From Thalassobaculum litoreum DSM 18839 (lineage in GTDB: Bacteria; Pseudomonadota; Alphaproteobacteria; Thalassobaculales; Thalassobaculaceae): a DNA stretch of 64,000 bases. The stretch is taken from NCBI RefSeq assembly GCF_900102465.1, contig NZ_FNBW01000006.1, positions 186,001 through 250,000 on the forward strand, written 5' to 3'. The notes beneath the pieces are model-generated. The model did not search any database. It worked only from the letters and a program-made list of their open reading frames with translations, and was not told the DNA's origin. Of the stretch, positions 1-10,096 are shown one piece after another (positions within the stretch are counted from its first letter, which is position 1; each line of letters starts with the position of its first letter). The translations under genes were made by a program, and so were the position numbers.

Positions 1-570
1 GAGCAGGGCGCCCCAGTTGAAGGTCAGGCCGAGCACCGCCTGGGGCCAGTCGGTGACCCGCTTGGCCGCCGGATACAGGAAGACCAGCACCAGCACCGCC
101 GCCCCGATGGCCCAGGACGGCTGGTTGAGCTGCAGCAGGATCGCCAGGCCGATGGACAGCTGGACGGCGAGGAAGACCAGGGCGGCGCGCGGCGAGATCG
201 CACCGCTGGCGATCGGCCGGTCGGCGGTCCGCGCCACCTGCTGGTCGAGCTTGCGGTCCCACAGGTCGTTGACCGTGCAGCCCGCGCCCCGCATCACCAG
301 GGCGCCGACCGTGAACAGCACGACCAGTCGCAGCATCTCCAGCAGCGGCGCCGTCGCCGCGGGCGCGCCGATCGCCTGCCAGCCCAGCGCCAGGCCCCAC
401 AGGCAGGGCAGGTACAGCAGCCAGGTGCCGATCGGCCGGTCGAGCCGGGCCAGCCGGGCATAGGGCCGCCAGGACGCGGGCAGCCACCGGTCCACCCAGT
501 TGCCCTGGGGGATGTCGCTGGCGCCGGTGAGATCCCGGTTCAGATTGCTGCCGCTCATGCGGGCAGTCAT
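1..570 (-). CDS. ubiA: 4-hydroxybenzoate polyprenyltransferase UbiA (3' end outside window)
   Basis: Membrane prenyltransferase that attaches the polyprenyl tail to 4-hydroxybenzoate in ubiquinone synthesis. The reading frame runs off the left edge, so only about the first 190 residues are present. The translated minus strand shows the family features: an N-terminal RLDRPIGTWLLYLPCLWGL segment, then the Asp-rich prenyl-diphosphate-binding motif NDLWDRKLDQQVART followed by RPIASG, then hydrophobic helices. Two in-frame ATGs lie at 570 and 558, and either could be the start. The neighbour nudC is on the same strand but is separated by about 290 bases that hold a double-hairpin repeat, so a shared operon is unlikely. 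UbiA is preferred over haem O synthase because the latter is present separately at 8339. Confidence 0.9.
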   Translation of the reverse strand, partial: MTARMSGSNLNRDLTGASDIPQGNWVDRWLPASWRPYARLARLDRPIGTWLLYLPCLWGLALGWQAIGAPAATAPLLEMLRLVVLFTVGALVMRGAGCTVNDLWDRKLDQQVARTADRPIASGAISPRAALVFLAVQLSIGLAILLQLNQPSWAIGAAVLVLVFLYPAAKRVTDWPQAVLGLTFNWGALL

Positions 571-708
571 ACGCGAGTTGGTGGCGCCGCGAAACCGCCC
601 GTGCGCGGGGTATCGCGGGTCGGGCGTCTTGCCTCACGGCACGCCCGCCCCGTACGCACTCCCGAGACCCCTTCGCTCACCTCCTCCGCTCACTCCCCGG
701 ACACCATT

Positions 709-806
709 CACTCCCCGGATTTATTCCGGGGCCCACCCATCCGCCGCCCCGAACCCGAAAGGTGAAGCGCATCCAGGAGTAGGCCCCGGAATAAATCCGG
801 GGAGTG
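709..806. repeat. Double-hairpin intergenic repeat, copy 1
   Basis: Two 25-base arms (709-733 and 782-806) are perfect reverse complements, and each arm is itself a hairpin of the form CCCCGGA-TTTAT-TCCGGGG. The element lies in the gap between ubiA and nudC (571-859), which otherwise shows no gene. Related copies are at 24199-24310 and 42779-42894, with a single-arm relative at 17826-17851. It resembles a REP/BIME-type or MITE-like extragenic palindrome and may also act as a transcription stop. Confidence 0.85.
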
Positions 807-859
807 ATCAATGTGAGAGGGTCAGGAACGGAGCCGCTGCCGCAGCCCGAGCGTCGAGC

Positions 860-1885
860 TCAGCTCGGTCGCACCGGATACGCGCTCGGAACCTTGTCGA
901 CCGCGTCGAGCAGGTCGGGGCGCACGGTTTCCACCCAGTCCTGGATCAGCCGCCGGGCGATGCTGTCGCGGCGCGGCAGGAACTTGCCGAGCGCCTCGAA
1001 ATCGGCGAGCTGGTCGAGGGTGAAGAACTGGGCGTCGCCCAGCTCGTCGTCGTTGCGCACGATGTCGAACGACTTCGCCTCGGCATGGAAGCCCAGCATC
1101 AGCGAGGACGGGAACGGCCAGGGCTGCGAGGAGTGATAGCGCACGTCGCGGACATGGATGCCGCTCTCCTCCCAGACTTCGCGGGCCACCGCCTCCTCCA
1201 GGGTCTCGCCCGGCTCCACGAAGCCGGCCAGGGTCGAGTACATCCCCTCCGGCCAGACCTTCTGGCGGCCGAGCAGGCAGCGCTCGCCGTCATGCACCAG
1301 CATGATCACCGCCGGATCGGTGCGCGGGAAATGCGGTGCGCGGCAATCGGCGTTGGTGCAGGTGAGTTGGTGCCCGCCTTTTCGATTCTCCGTCGGGGAT
1401 CCGCAGACGCCGCAGAACCGGTGGCGCTGTTGCCACCACATCAGCCCGCGGGCATAGGCCAGAAGCGAGCCCTCGAACCGGTTCAGCAGCGGGCCGATCT
1501 GGCGCAGGTCCTGAAACACGCCGTGGGCGGCCAGGATGTTGAGGATGTCGGTCTCCTCCAGCGGCGACAGGTCGATGGCGACATGGGCCACACCGTCGTA
1601 CTCGCCGAGGAAGGCGGACATGTTGGCGAAGCGCATCAGTCCCCTGTGCTCGGCCACGGACAGCATGCCGGCGCGCGGCGCGTCGCCGGGGGCGACCAGC
1701 GAACGGCTGCGCCAGACCGGAACCAGCACGGTGTCCGGCCGCTCCAGCAGCTCGTCGAGCCAGCCTTCGCGCTCGCGGATATGGGCTGAACGGTCGAGAC
1801 CACCGAAGCCGTAGACGTTCGGGCGTTTGGTGATCAGGTCGGTGACGGGCACGGAGGGATCGGTGCCGGGAGGATTCAGGCTCAT
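860..1885 (-). CDS. nudC: NAD+ diphosphatase NudC (Nudix hydrolase)
   Basis: Hydrolyses NAD(H) to NMN(H) and AMP; in the E. coli family it also removes NAD caps from RNA. The 341-residue protein has the full NudC architecture. An N-terminal domain is followed by a four-cysteine zinc site (Cys158, Cys161, Cys176, Cys181), a canonical Nudix box at about 221-243 (GFVEPGETLEEAVAREVWEE then SGI), and the NudC signature SQPWPFP at 253-259. The frame stays open far upstream, antisense to the chemoreceptor gene; the ATG at 1885 (MSLNPPG) is chosen because homology begins there and it gives the usual family length. A strong hairpin (1927-1970) separates it from the chemoreceptor gene upstream. Confidence 0.95.
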   Translation of the reverse strand: MSLNPPGTDPSVPVTDLITKRPNVYGFGGLDRSAHIREREGWLDELLERPDTVLVPVWRSRSLVAPGDAPRAGMLSVAEHRGLMRFANMSAFLGEYDGVAHVAIDLSPLEETDILNILAAHGVFQDLRQIGPLLNRFEGSLLAYARGLMWWQQRHRFCGVCGSPTENRKGGHQLTCTNADCRAPHFPRTDPAVIMLVHDGERCLLGRQKVWPEGMYSTLAGFVEPGETLEEAVAREVWEESGIHVRDVRYHSSQPWPFPSSLMLGFHAEAKSFDIVRNDDELGDAQFFTLDQLADFEALGKFLPRRDSIARRLIQDWVETVRPDLLDAVDKVPSAYPVRPS

Positions 1886-1926
1886 GGTGGCGCGAGTGTA
1901 CACGGCTGGAGTCAGGAGGCAACGGG

Positions 1927-1970
1927 CCCTTCCACATGCCGCCCTCTCGCCGGACGGCATGTGGGAAGGG
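1927..1970 (-). terminator. Strong hairpin downstream of the chemoreceptor gene
   Basis: Arms 1927-1941 (CCCTTCCACATGCCG) and 1955-1970 pair with a single bulged G and a 13-base loop. It lies 14 bases beyond the stop of the minus-strand chemoreceptor gene, where a terminator would be expected. No clear U-run follows, so it may be Rho-assisted or an RNA-stabilising stem. Confidence 0.5.
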
Positions 1971-1983
1971 CGGAGGGACCGGG

Positions 1984-3441
1984 TCAGCCGGCCCGCACGC
2001 GGGCGCAGAACTCGGTGATCTCGCGCTGCAGGGTGTCGGCGTTGACGGCGAGGTCCTGGCTGGCGCTGAGCACGTCGGAGGCGGCCTTGCTGCCGTCGCG
2101 CGCCTGGTCGGCCATCTCGGTCACGCCGCTGGCGGCCTGAGTGGCGCTTTGGGACATGGCCGCGACCTCGTCGCCGAGTTCGCGGGCGGTCGCCTCCTGT
2201 TCGCCGACGGCGTCGGCGATGGTGCGGGCGACCTCGTCGATCCGACCGACGGTCTCGCCGATACCGCGGATCGCCTCGACCGCGCCGCGGGATTCCGCCT
2301 GGATCGAGGAGATCTCGCCGGCGATGGTCTCCGTCGCCTTGGCCGTCTGGCCGGCCAGATTCTTCACTTCCGAGGCGACGACCGCAAAGCCCTTGCCGGC
2401 GTCGCCGGCGCGCGCGGCCTCGATCGTGGCGTTCAGCGCCAGCAGGTTGGTCTGCTCGGCGATGTCCTGGATCAGGGTCAGGACCTCGCCGATGCGGTCG
2501 GTCGCCTGGGCGAGGCCGGCCACGGTGCGGTCGGTGTCGGCGGCACGCTGTACCGCCTCGCCGGTGATCCGGCTCGACAGGCTCACCTGATCGGTGATCC
2601 GGGCGATCGACTGGGAGACCCGGTCGAGCGCATCGGCCGCCGCCTGGGCCCGGGCCTGGTTCTCGGTCGCGTCGCGGGCGACGGTGCCGGCGTGATCGCC
2701 GACCCGGCCGGTGGTCTCGGTCAGGCTGGTCGCGGTGCGGCTCAGTTCCTCCGAGGCGGCGGCGACGGTGTCGGCGATGCCGCCGACGGTCTGCTTCAGG
2801 CTGTCGGACAGGGTCACCAGGGCGGCGGTCTTCTCGGTGGCCGCCTGGCGGTCGCGCTCTCGGGTCTGCTCGGCCAGCCGGGCCTGTTCGGCCTGAGCCA
2901 GTTCGACCTCCTTCAAGGCGCGCGTCGAGGCGTCGAAGGCACGCTGGATGCTGTGGGTGACCCAGAGCAGCGCGCCGGCCTCGATGACCACGATGACGGC
3001 GTGAAGGATGACCCGGCCCAGCGAGGCGTCGTCCGGGAACACGGCCGCCGGCAGCAGGAAGCTGAGCGTCAGGTGATGCACGGCCACGACCACCGCCGCC
3101 ACCAGGATCGACACGGTGCACACCATCGGCGCCAGGATCGCCAGGGCCGCGAAGTAGTACATGTGCATGTCGATCTGCCAGGAATTGCCCCAGAACAGGG
3201 CGACCATCATCGACACGATCCCCATCATCACCGCGGCGATCAGATATCGCGTGGCCGGCGCATCGGGCTGCAGCCGGGCGAAAGCGACCACGATGGCCGC
3301 GGCGACCGCGGTCGCCAGGGTCGGCCAGATCGCGTCCCGGCCCAACAGGAAGGCGGTCGCGCCGACCACCGGCACATGGGCGAGAATGAACATCGAAAGC
3401 GCGAAGGTGGCGCGGCGGCGAATGCTCAGAATGTCTGACAT
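1984..3441 (-). CDS. Methyl-accepting chemotaxis protein with N-terminal multi-helix membrane domain
   Basis: Chemoreceptor-type signalling protein of 485 residues. About the first 165 residues form roughly six hydrophobic helices rather than a periplasmic ligand domain, and they include a conserved-looking VHHLTLSF segment. A short coiled linker (about 165-210) leads to a cytoplasmic MCP signalling domain whose hairpin tip at about 325-360 reads [20 protein letters not shown] and [12 protein letters not shown]. No HAMP domain is obvious. A membrane-embedded sensor suggests detection of a membrane or redox cue, but the ligand cannot be read from the sequence. The small membrane protein gene (3467-3832) lies 25 bases upstream on the same strand and is probably co-transcribed. 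Confidence 0.93.
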   Translation of the reverse strand: MSDILSIRRRATFALSMFILAHVPVVGATAFLLGRDAIWPTLATAVAAAIVVAFARLQPDAPATRYLIAAVMMGIVSMMVALFWGNSWQIDMHMYYFAALAILAPMVCTVSILVAAVVVAVHHLTLSFLLPAAVFPDDASLGRVILHAVIVVIEAGALLWVTHSIQRAFDASTRALKEVELAQAEQARLAEQTRERDRQAATEKTAALVTLSDSLKQTVGGIADTVAAASEELSRTATSLTETTGRVGDHAGTVARDATENQARAQAAADALDRVSQSIARITDQVSLSSRITGEAVQRAADTDRTVAGLAQATDRIGEVLTLIQDIAEQTNLLALNATIEAARAGDAGKGFAVVASEVKNLAGQTAKATETIAGEISSIQAESRGAVEAIRGIGETVGRIDEVARTIADAVGEQEATARELGDEVAAMSQSATQAASGVTEMADQARDGSKAASDVLSASQDLAVNADTLQREITEFCARVRAG

Positions 3442-3466
3442 GGCAGTGTCCCGATTTGGCGGCGGA

Positions 3467-3832
3467 TCAACCGCGGGCGGTTGCGGCGGAAAGCCCGAGG
3501 CAACCGGCGGCGGCCGTCGGATCGATGGTCAGGAGAGCCCCGGCCCTGCGCAGGCGCTGGGGAAGTCCGGGCGTGGGGCTGGCAAGCAGCAGGACCGTGG
3601 GGGCGATGCCCTCGCGCAGGATGACGGTGTCGCTTCCGGCCAGGCTGACCATGACGTCGCGTGCGCTCCACCACGGCGGGAAGACCGCGGCGACCCGGGC
3701 GTCGGTGTCGGCCGATGGCGCGAGCAGGCCGAACACCGCGACGGCGAGCATCGCGATCCCGGCGAGGGCTGCGGGGAGGAGGTTCAGCAAGGTCGGATCC
3801 GATCGGGGTGTCGAGGACGGCTGCGTCGGCAT
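3467..3832 (-). CDS. Small single-pass membrane protein, unknown function
   Basis: Predicted 121-residue protein with one membrane helix at about 16-38 ([20 protein letters not shown]) and a short extracytoplasmic part containing an [10 protein letters not shown] segment and then a [14 protein letters not shown] segment. I do not recognise a named family. Its neighbours favour a real gene: it is directly upstream of the chemoreceptor gene on the same strand, and a 20-base palindrome lies 16 bases before its ATG. An antisense reading frame overlaps it but shows only the Arg/Ala-rich composition typical of shadow frames in this DNA. Confidence 0.6.
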   Translation of the reverse strand: MPTQPSSTPRSDPTLLNLLPAALAGIAMLAVAVFGLLAPSADTDARVAAVFPPWWSARDVMVSLAGSDTVILREGIAPTVLLLASPTPGLPQRLRRAGALLTIDPTAAAGCLGLSAATARG

Positions 3833-3847
3833 GGCGCCTTATCTCTA

Positions 3848-3867
3848 CCCGTTAACTATTTAACGGG
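3848..3867. promoter_or_regulatory. Perfect palindrome upstream of the small membrane protein gene
   Basis: CCCGTTAA-CTAT-TTAACGGG, an 8-bp perfect inverted repeat in an AT-rich island within otherwise GC-rich DNA. It sits 16 bases upstream of the ATG at 3832 on the minus strand, so it could be an operator or a 5' UTR hairpin. No T-run follows on either strand, so a terminator is unlikely. Confidence 0.45.
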
Positions 3868-3942
3868 CAGTTAAGGTAAAATCGCAGACGTCTTACGATT
3901 CCGACTGGGCATCGGATCCGAAAAAGTGCTCGGCAAAGACGA

Positions 3943-3970
3943 CCGGCGGCCCGGACTCTTGGGCCGCCGG
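3943..3970 (-). terminator. Hairpin, likely tldD terminator
   Basis: CCGGCGGCCC (3943-3952), an 8-base loop and GGGCCGCCGG (3961-3970) form a perfect 10-bp stem downstream of the minus-strand tldD gene, beyond the tandem repeats. On the minus strand it is followed by TCGTCTTTG, only a weak U-tract. Confidence 0.5.
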
Positions 3971-3984
3971 AGGTCGACCAGGAA

Positions 3985-4100
3985 GCCGTGCCGCCGGGGC
4001 TGATCGGGCGGCCGTGCCGCCGGGATTGATCAGGCGGCCGTGCCGCCGGGATTGATCAGGCGGCTGTGCCGCCGGGGCTGATCAGGCGGCTGTGCCGCCG
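3985..4100. repeat. 26-bp tandem repeat (4.5 copies) overlapping the 3' end of tldD
   Basis: Copies lie at 3985-4010, 4011-4036, 4037-4062, 4063-4088 and a partial one at 4089-4100. The consensus begins GCCGTGCCGCCGGG and ends TTGATCAGGCG. The copies differ at a few bases (GGGCT or GGATT, TCAGG or TCGGG). On the minus strand each unit contains a GGCGGC-(ACA or ACG)-GCCGCC hairpin followed by TGA, and the copy nearest the gene encodes the last residues and stop of tldD. Confidence 0.92.
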
Positions 4101-5512
4101 ACGGCGATGGTCATCTTCAGGGTCGGCTGACCGACGCCCACGGGCACGCCCTGGCCGTCCTTGCCGCACGTGCCGATCCCGTCGTCCAACTTCATGTCGT
4201 TACCGATCATGGTGATCTTGCCCATGGCGTCGGGGCCGTTGCCGATCAGGGTGGCGCCCTTGACCGCCGGGCCGATCTTGCCGTTCTCCACCAGATAGGC
4301 CTCGTTCATGGAGAACACGAACTTGCCCGACGTGATGTCGACCGAGCCGCCGGCGAAATTCACGGCGTAGAGCCCGCGCTTCACCGACTTCAGGATCTCC
4401 TCCGGATCGGCGTCGCCGGCGGCCATGTAGGTGTTGGTCATGCGCGGCATCGGGTGATGGGCATGGGACTGGCGGCGGCCGTTGCCGGTGGCGGGCACGC
4501 CCATCAGCCGGGCGTTCTGGCGGTCCTGCATGTAGCCGACCAGGATGCCGTCCTCGATCAGCACGTTGCGCGCCGACGGGGTGCCCTCGTCGTCCACGGT
4601 GATCGAGCCGCGGCGGTCGGGCAGGGTGCCGTCATCGATGACGGTCACGCCCTTGGCGGCGACCCGCTGGCCGATCATGCCGGAATAGGTCGAGGTGAGC
4701 TTGCGGTTGAAGTCGCCCTCCAGACCGTGGCCGACCGCCTCGTGCAGCATGACGCCGGGCCAGCCCGGGCCGAGCACCACCTCCATCTCGCCGGCCGGGG
4801 CCTCCACCGCGCCGAGATTGACCAGGGCCACGCGCAACGCCTCGTCGGTGGCGTGCTGCCAGGTCTCCGGGTCGACGTAGTTGTCGAAGCTCATCCGGGC
4901 GCCGCAGCCGTAATAGCCGGCCTCCATCTTGTCGCCGTCGCCGACCACGACCTGCACGTTGAGCCGGACCAGCGGGCGCACGTCGGCGACGCGCTGGCCG
5001 CCGGCGCGCAGGATCTGCACCGCCTGCCAGGAGCCCATCAGTGTGGCCGTGACCTGGCGCACCCGCGGGTCCTTCGCGCGGGCATAGGCGTCGATCTCCT
5101 TCAGCACGCCGATCTTCGCCTCGGTGGTGAAGCCCTGCAGCGGGTTCTCGGCGGTGTAGAGCGCCCGGTTGGTGCCCTTCGGCCCCAGGTCCATCTTGCC
5201 GTTGTGGCCGCCATGGACCGCGCGCACCGTGTCGGCGGCGCGCTTGATCGCGTCCTCCGACAAATCGGCGGCATGGGCGAAGCCGCGGGCCTCGCCGGCG
5301 ATGGCGCGCAGACCGAAGCCCTGGGTGGTGTCGAAGCTGGCGGTCTTCAGTCGGCCGTCGTCGAAGGCGAGGCTTTCGCTCTGGCTGTATTCCAGAAACA
5401 GTTCGCCGTCGTCGGCGCCGTTCAGCGCACCGTCGACGATGTCCTGGGTGCGGCCCTTGTCCAGGCCGGCGCGGTCGAAGAACAGCTCGTCAGTGAGGGC
5501 CAGATTGGACAC
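4082..5512 (-). CDS. tldD: Metalloprotease TldD (PmbA/TldD family)
   Basis: Zinc metalloprotease subunit that, with its partner TldE/PmbA, degrades unfolded peptides and matures some ribosomally made peptides and antitoxins. The predicted 476-residue protein carries the catalytic HEAVGH motif (about 257-262) followed by GLEGDFNRK, and ends with the conserved glycine-rich C-terminal domain (GNGPDAMGKITMIGND). The GTG at 5512 is preferred because GGAG lies 9 bases upstream and the length then matches E. coli TldD (481). An in-frame ATG at 5563 would add 17 poorly conserved residues. The partner tldE is not in this window. The last codons and stop lie inside a 26-bp tandem repeat. Confidence 0.93.
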   Translation of the reverse strand: MSNLALTDELFFDRAGLDKGRTQDIVDGALNGADDGELFLEYSQSESLAFDDGRLKTASFDTTQGFGLRAIAGEARGFAHAADLSEDAIKRAADTVRAVHGGHNGKMDLGPKGTNRALYTAENPLQGFTTEAKIGVLKEIDAYARAKDPRVRQVTATLMGSWQAVQILRAGGQRVADVRPLVRLNVQVVVGDGDKMEAGYYGCGARMSFDNYVDPETWQHATDEALRVALVNLGAVEAPAGEMEVVLGPGWPGVMLHEAVGHGLEGDFNRKLTSTYSGMIGQRVAAKGVTVIDDGTLPDRRGSITVDDEGTPSARNVLIEDGILVGYMQDRQNARLMGVPATGNGRRQSHAHHPMPRMTNTYMAAGDADPEEILKSVKRGLYAVNFAGGSVDITSGKFVFSMNEAYLVENGKIGPAVKGATLIGNGPDAMGKITMIGNDMKLDDGIGTCGKDGQGVPVGVGQPTLKMTIAVGGTAA

Positions 5513-5821
5513 GGGGCGGCTCCATCGGGATAGAATGGGTCTAATTCGGTCGATCAGCTTCACATAGGCGTCCGTCCCATGGAAGTCGAGGCCGGTGGGC
5601 CGAGGAGAAGGGCCGAGGCGCCGGGACCGATCGCGGCCTGCAGTCGGCGGTTACGCGACCGAATGCCGCGTCGCGCGCGCTTGTGGGTCACCGGACCGGC
5701 ATTTAGCCTTGTTCGGTGTGCTGAAGGGTCGCGTTGCACGGCTGGGCGGATGGTGCCATAAGGGCGTCGCTGCACTCCGGGGGACTGCGGCTCAAGGACC
5801 AACGACGACGGGAATGACCGA
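5513..5821. other. Intergenic region between divergent tldD and ctaC
   Basis: About 310 bases without a convincing gene. It must hold the promoters for tldD (leftward) and the oxidase cluster (rightward). Short antisense frames here are Arg-rich and look like shadows. The only element I can propose is the promoter at 5734-5762. Confidence 0.6.
5734..5762 (+). promoter_or_regulatory. Candidate promoter for the cytochrome oxidase cluster
   Basis: TTGCAC (5734-5739), a 17-base spacer and CATAAG (5757-5762), about 60 bases before ctaC. The match to the sigma-70 consensus is partial; this is inferred by eye and there is no expression evidence. Confidence 0.35.
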
Positions 5822-6679
5822 GTGATGGAGCGGATCCTCAAGCGGGTTGCCGGTGCCACGATGCGCGGCGGAGCCGCACTTCTGGCGGCGGTGGCGATCC
5901 TCGCGGTGGCGGCGTTTGACGCGTCGGCCGCCCAGCCTCAGCCCTGGCAATTGGGCATGCAGGAACAAGTGACGCCGGTCGGCTACGACATCGACGAGTT
6001 GCACAACATTCTGCTCGTGATCATCACGGTGATCAGCCTCTTCGTGCTGGCGCTGCTGGCCTATGTGTGCGTCCGCTTCAAGCGGAGCAACAATCCGACC
6101 CCGTCGAGGACGACGCATAACTCCATGCTGGAGTTCGCGTGGACCGTTATTCCGGCGCTGATCCTGGTCGTGATCGCCTTCTATTCCTTCCCGCTTCTGT
6201 ACAAGCAGGACAAGGCGGTCGACCCGGACATGACCATCAAGGTCCAGTCGCACCAGTGGTACTGGAACTACACCTATCCGGACGAGGAACTCGCGTTCGA
6301 CAGCTACCTGATCCCGGATGCCGACATCCAGGACGGTCAGACCCGCCTGCTCGACGTCGATAACCGTCTGGTGGTCCCGGTCGGCAAGAAGGTGCAGGTT
6401 CTGGTCAGTACCTTCGACGTGATGCATTCCTTCTTCGTTCCGGCCCTGGCGGTGCAGGTCTACGGCACGCCGGGCCGCATCAACGAGACCTGGTTCCAGG
6501 TCGACAAGCCCGGCGTCTATTACGGCCAGTGCAACCAGATCTGCGGCATCGACCATTCCCGGATGCCGATCGTGGTGCACGCCATGGAGCAGGGCGAGTA
6601 CGACGCCTGGCTCGTGAAGGCTAAGGAACAGTTCGCGATGAACCCGACCGCGACCAAGGTCGCGTCGGTCGCCGACTAA
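5822..6679 (+). CDS. ctaC: Cytochrome c oxidase subunit II
   Basis: CuA-bearing subunit that accepts electrons from cytochrome c and passes them to subunit I. It has a signal-like N-terminus (about 1-37), two membrane helices (about 62-84 and 103-125), then the periplasmic cupredoxin domain. The aromatic electron-entry patch QWYWNYTYP is at about 145-153, and the CuA ligands His202, Cys237, Cys241, His245 and Met248 lie in DVMHSF and CNQICGIDHSRMP. The start is GTG at 5822 or ATG at 5825; the ribosome site does not decide between them. It is the first gene of a rightward oxidase cluster, 18 bases before the ctaD ATG. Confidence 0.97.
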   Translation: MMERILKRVAGATMRGGAALLAAVAILAVAAFDASAAQPQPWQLGMQEQVTPVGYDIDELHNILLVIITVISLFVLALLAYVCVRFKRSNNPTPSRTTHNSMLEFAWTVIPALILVVIAFYSFPLLYKQDKAVDPDMTIKVQSHQWYWNYTYPDEELAFDSYLIPDADIQDGQTRLLDVDNRLVVPVGKKVQVLVSTFDVMHSFFVPALAVQVYGTPGRINETWFQVDKPGVYYGQCNQICGIDHSRMPIVVHAMEQGEYDAWLVKAKEQFAMNPTATKVASVAD

Positions 6680-8329
<1,650 letters not shown>

Positions 8330-8338
8330 TCGGAGCGA

Positions 8339-9262
8339 GTGGTGACTGACCTGACGGCTCAGACGCTTTCGGCCGAGGCCGTTCCCAGCACGGGGACGGC
8401 CTCGGTCCGCGACTACATCGCGCTACTCAAGCCGCGGGTGATGTCGCTTGTCGTCTTCACCGGCTTTGTCGGCCTGGCCATCGCGCCGGGCGACATCCAT
8501 CCGGTGCTGGCGACGATCGCGGTGCTGTGCATCGCCGTCGGGGCCGGCGCCTCGGGCGCCATCAACATGTGGTATGACCGCGACATCGACGCGGTCATGG
8601 GCCGCACCGACAAGCGGCCGATCCCGGCAGGCAAGGTCGATGCCGACGAGGCGCTGAGCTTCGGCGTCATCCTCGCCGGCTTCTCGGTTCTGGTCATGGC
8701 CCTGGCGGTGAACGTGCTCTCGGCCGCCCTGCTGGCCGCGACCATCGGATTCTACGTCTTCGTCTACACCATGTGGCTGAAGCGCCGCACGCCGCAGAAC
8801 ATCGTGATCGGCGGTGCCGCCGGTGCCGTGCCGCCGGTGATCGGCTGGGCGGCGGCGACCGGCGACGTCTCGTGGCTGTCGCTGGTGATGTTCGCCATCA
8901 TCTTCGTGTGGACCCCGCCGCATTTCTGGGCGCTGGCGCTCTGGAAGCGCGGCGAGTACGCCGCCGCCGGCGTGCCGATGCTGCCCGTCGTCTCGGGCGA
9001 GCGGTCCACCAAGCGCCAGATCCTGGCCTATTCCGTGCTGCTGGCCGTCCTCGGCCTCGCTCCCTGGGCGATGGCCGCGACCACCGCGGTCTATGGCGTG
9101 GCGTCCATCGTGCTCGGTGGGCTGTTCGTGCTCGGCGCGGTGCAGGTGCTGCGGGCCGGCGCGGACGACATGAAGCCGGCCAAGCTGCTGTTCGGCTACT
9201 CCATCCTGTACCTCTTCGCCCTGTTCGGCGCCCTGCTGGCCGACCACTGGATCGCGGGATGA
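8339..9262 (+). CDS. ctaB: Haem O synthase (protoheme IX farnesyltransferase)
   Basis: UbiA-superfamily membrane enzyme that farnesylates haem b to haem O, the precursor of the haem a used by the adjacent oxidase. The 307-residue protein has the family's Asp-rich site [19 protein letters not shown] at about 77-95 and a second conserved region, [14 protein letters not shown]. Roughly nine membrane helices are evident. The start is GTG at 8339 with another in-frame GTG at 8342. Its stop overlaps the ATG of the next small gene (ATGA), implying translational coupling. Confidence 0.96.
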   Translation: MVTDLTAQTLSAEAVPSTGTASVRDYIALLKPRVMSLVVFTGFVGLAIAPGDIHPVLATIAVLCIAVGAGASGAINMWYDRDIDAVMGRTDKRPIPAGKVDADEALSFGVILAGFSVLVMALAVNVLSAALLAATIGFYVFVYTMWLKRRTPQNIVIGGAAGAVPPVIGWAAATGDVSWLSLVMFAIIFVWTPPHFWALALWKRGEYAAAGVPMLPVVSGERSTKRQILAYSVLLAVLGLAPWAMAATTAVYGVASIVLGGLFVLGAVQVLRAGADDMKPAKLLFGYSILYLFALFGALLADHWIAG

Positions 9263-9420
9263 CGGCGATGAGCGACCCCCATACCGACGACAGCAACCCG
9301 ACGCCGCGCAAGGCCGAGGACATCTGGGCGCAGCGCCGCGGCAAGAATCTGGCGATCCTGGCGACCATCATGGGCCTTGCCGTGCTGTTCTTCGTGGTCA
9401 CCATCCTGCGGATGAGCTGA
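9259..9420 (+). CDS. Small single-pass CoxF-like protein in the oxidase cluster
   Basis: A 53-residue protein. The N-terminal part is polar and carries [15 protein letters not shown], followed by one membrane helix ([18 protein letters not shown]) up to the stop. Small proteins of this pattern sit between ctaB and ctaG in many alphaproteobacteria and are annotated CoxF or hypothetical; a role in oxidase assembly or stability is inferred from position only. The ATG at 9259 overlaps the ctaB stop, a second ATG at 9268 is possible, and ctaG begins 3 bases after its stop. Confidence 0.85.
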   Translation: MTAMSDPHTDDSNPTPRKAEDIWAQRRGKNLAILATIMGLAVLFFVVTILRMS

Positions 9421-9423
9421 ACG

Positions 9424-10053
9424 ATGACCGGACCGACAGAGACCTCGCAGACCTCACCGACGTCCGAGGGGCGCGCCGACCGGGCCCGCCGTTCGAACCT
9501 CCGCGTCGCCGCGGTGCTGGGCGGGATCGTGGTGGGCATGGTCGGCGTTTCCTTCGCCGCCGTGCCGCTCTACACCCTGTTCTGTCAGGTCACCGGCTTC
9601 GGCGGCACCACCCGCCAGGCCGAGGCCGCCCCGGGCGCGTCGGCCGAGCACCGCAAATTCACCGTGCGCTTCGATTCCAATGTGGGCGAGGGTCTGCAGT
9701 GGGAGTTCGTCCCGGCGGTGAACACCACGAAGGTCGAGGTCGGCGTCGAGAAGCTGGCGTTCTATCGGGCGACCAACACCGGCGACACGCCGGTGGTCGG
9801 CACCGCCGCCTTCAACGTCACGCCGCACAAGGCCGGCCCGTATTTCATGAAGATCGACTGCTTCTGCTTCACCGAACAGGTGCTCAAGCCGGGGCAGACG
9901 ATGGACATGCCGGTGCAGTTTTTTCTCGATCCGGAGCTGATGAAGGATCCGAAGATGGACGGGGTGACCACGGTCACGCTGTCCTACACCTTCTATCCGG
10001 CTGAGGATCAATCGAAGGCCCAGCAGCTCGCGCTGGCGCCGTCCGTAGAGTAA
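9424..10053 (+). CDS. ctaG: Cytochrome c oxidase assembly protein CtaG/Cox11
   Basis: Membrane-anchored copper chaperone that delivers copper to the CuB site of subunit I. The 209-residue protein has one N-terminal membrane helix (about 27-50) and a periplasmic immunoglobulin-like domain with the copper-binding Cys146-Phe-Cys148 in DCFCFTEQ, followed by the family motif [17 protein letters not shown]. The usual third cysteine near the membrane ([13 protein letters not shown]) is also present. It starts 3 bases after the preceding small gene. Confidence 0.96.
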   Translation: MTGPTETSQTSPTSEGRADRARRSNLRVAAVLGGIVVGMVGVSFAAVPLYTLFCQVTGFGGTTRQAEAAPGASAEHRKFTVRFDSNVGEGLQWEFVPAVNTTKVEVGVEKLAFYRATNTGDTPVVGTAAFNVTPHKAGPYFMKIDCFCFTEQVLKPGQTMDMPVQFFLDPELMKDPKMDGVTTVTLSYTFYPAEDQSKAQQLALAPSVE

Positions 10054-10096
10054 CATACCGCCAGTTCCGGCGGAGGGTCTGAAGACGAGGGGACCG

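Noticed and set aside
1886-3121. Long upstream extension of nudC on the minus strand
   Set aside because: The frame stays open but lies inside the chemoreceptor gene in another frame; homology to NudC starts at the ATG at 1885.
1936-3438. 500-residue plus-strand reading frame, Gly/Arg/His-rich
   Set aside because: It is exactly antisense to the chemoreceptor gene; composition is typical of GC-rich shadow frames and no domain is visible.
3985-4100. Tandem repeats considered as a CRISPR array
   Set aside because: Units are contiguous with no spacers and no cas genes are nearby.
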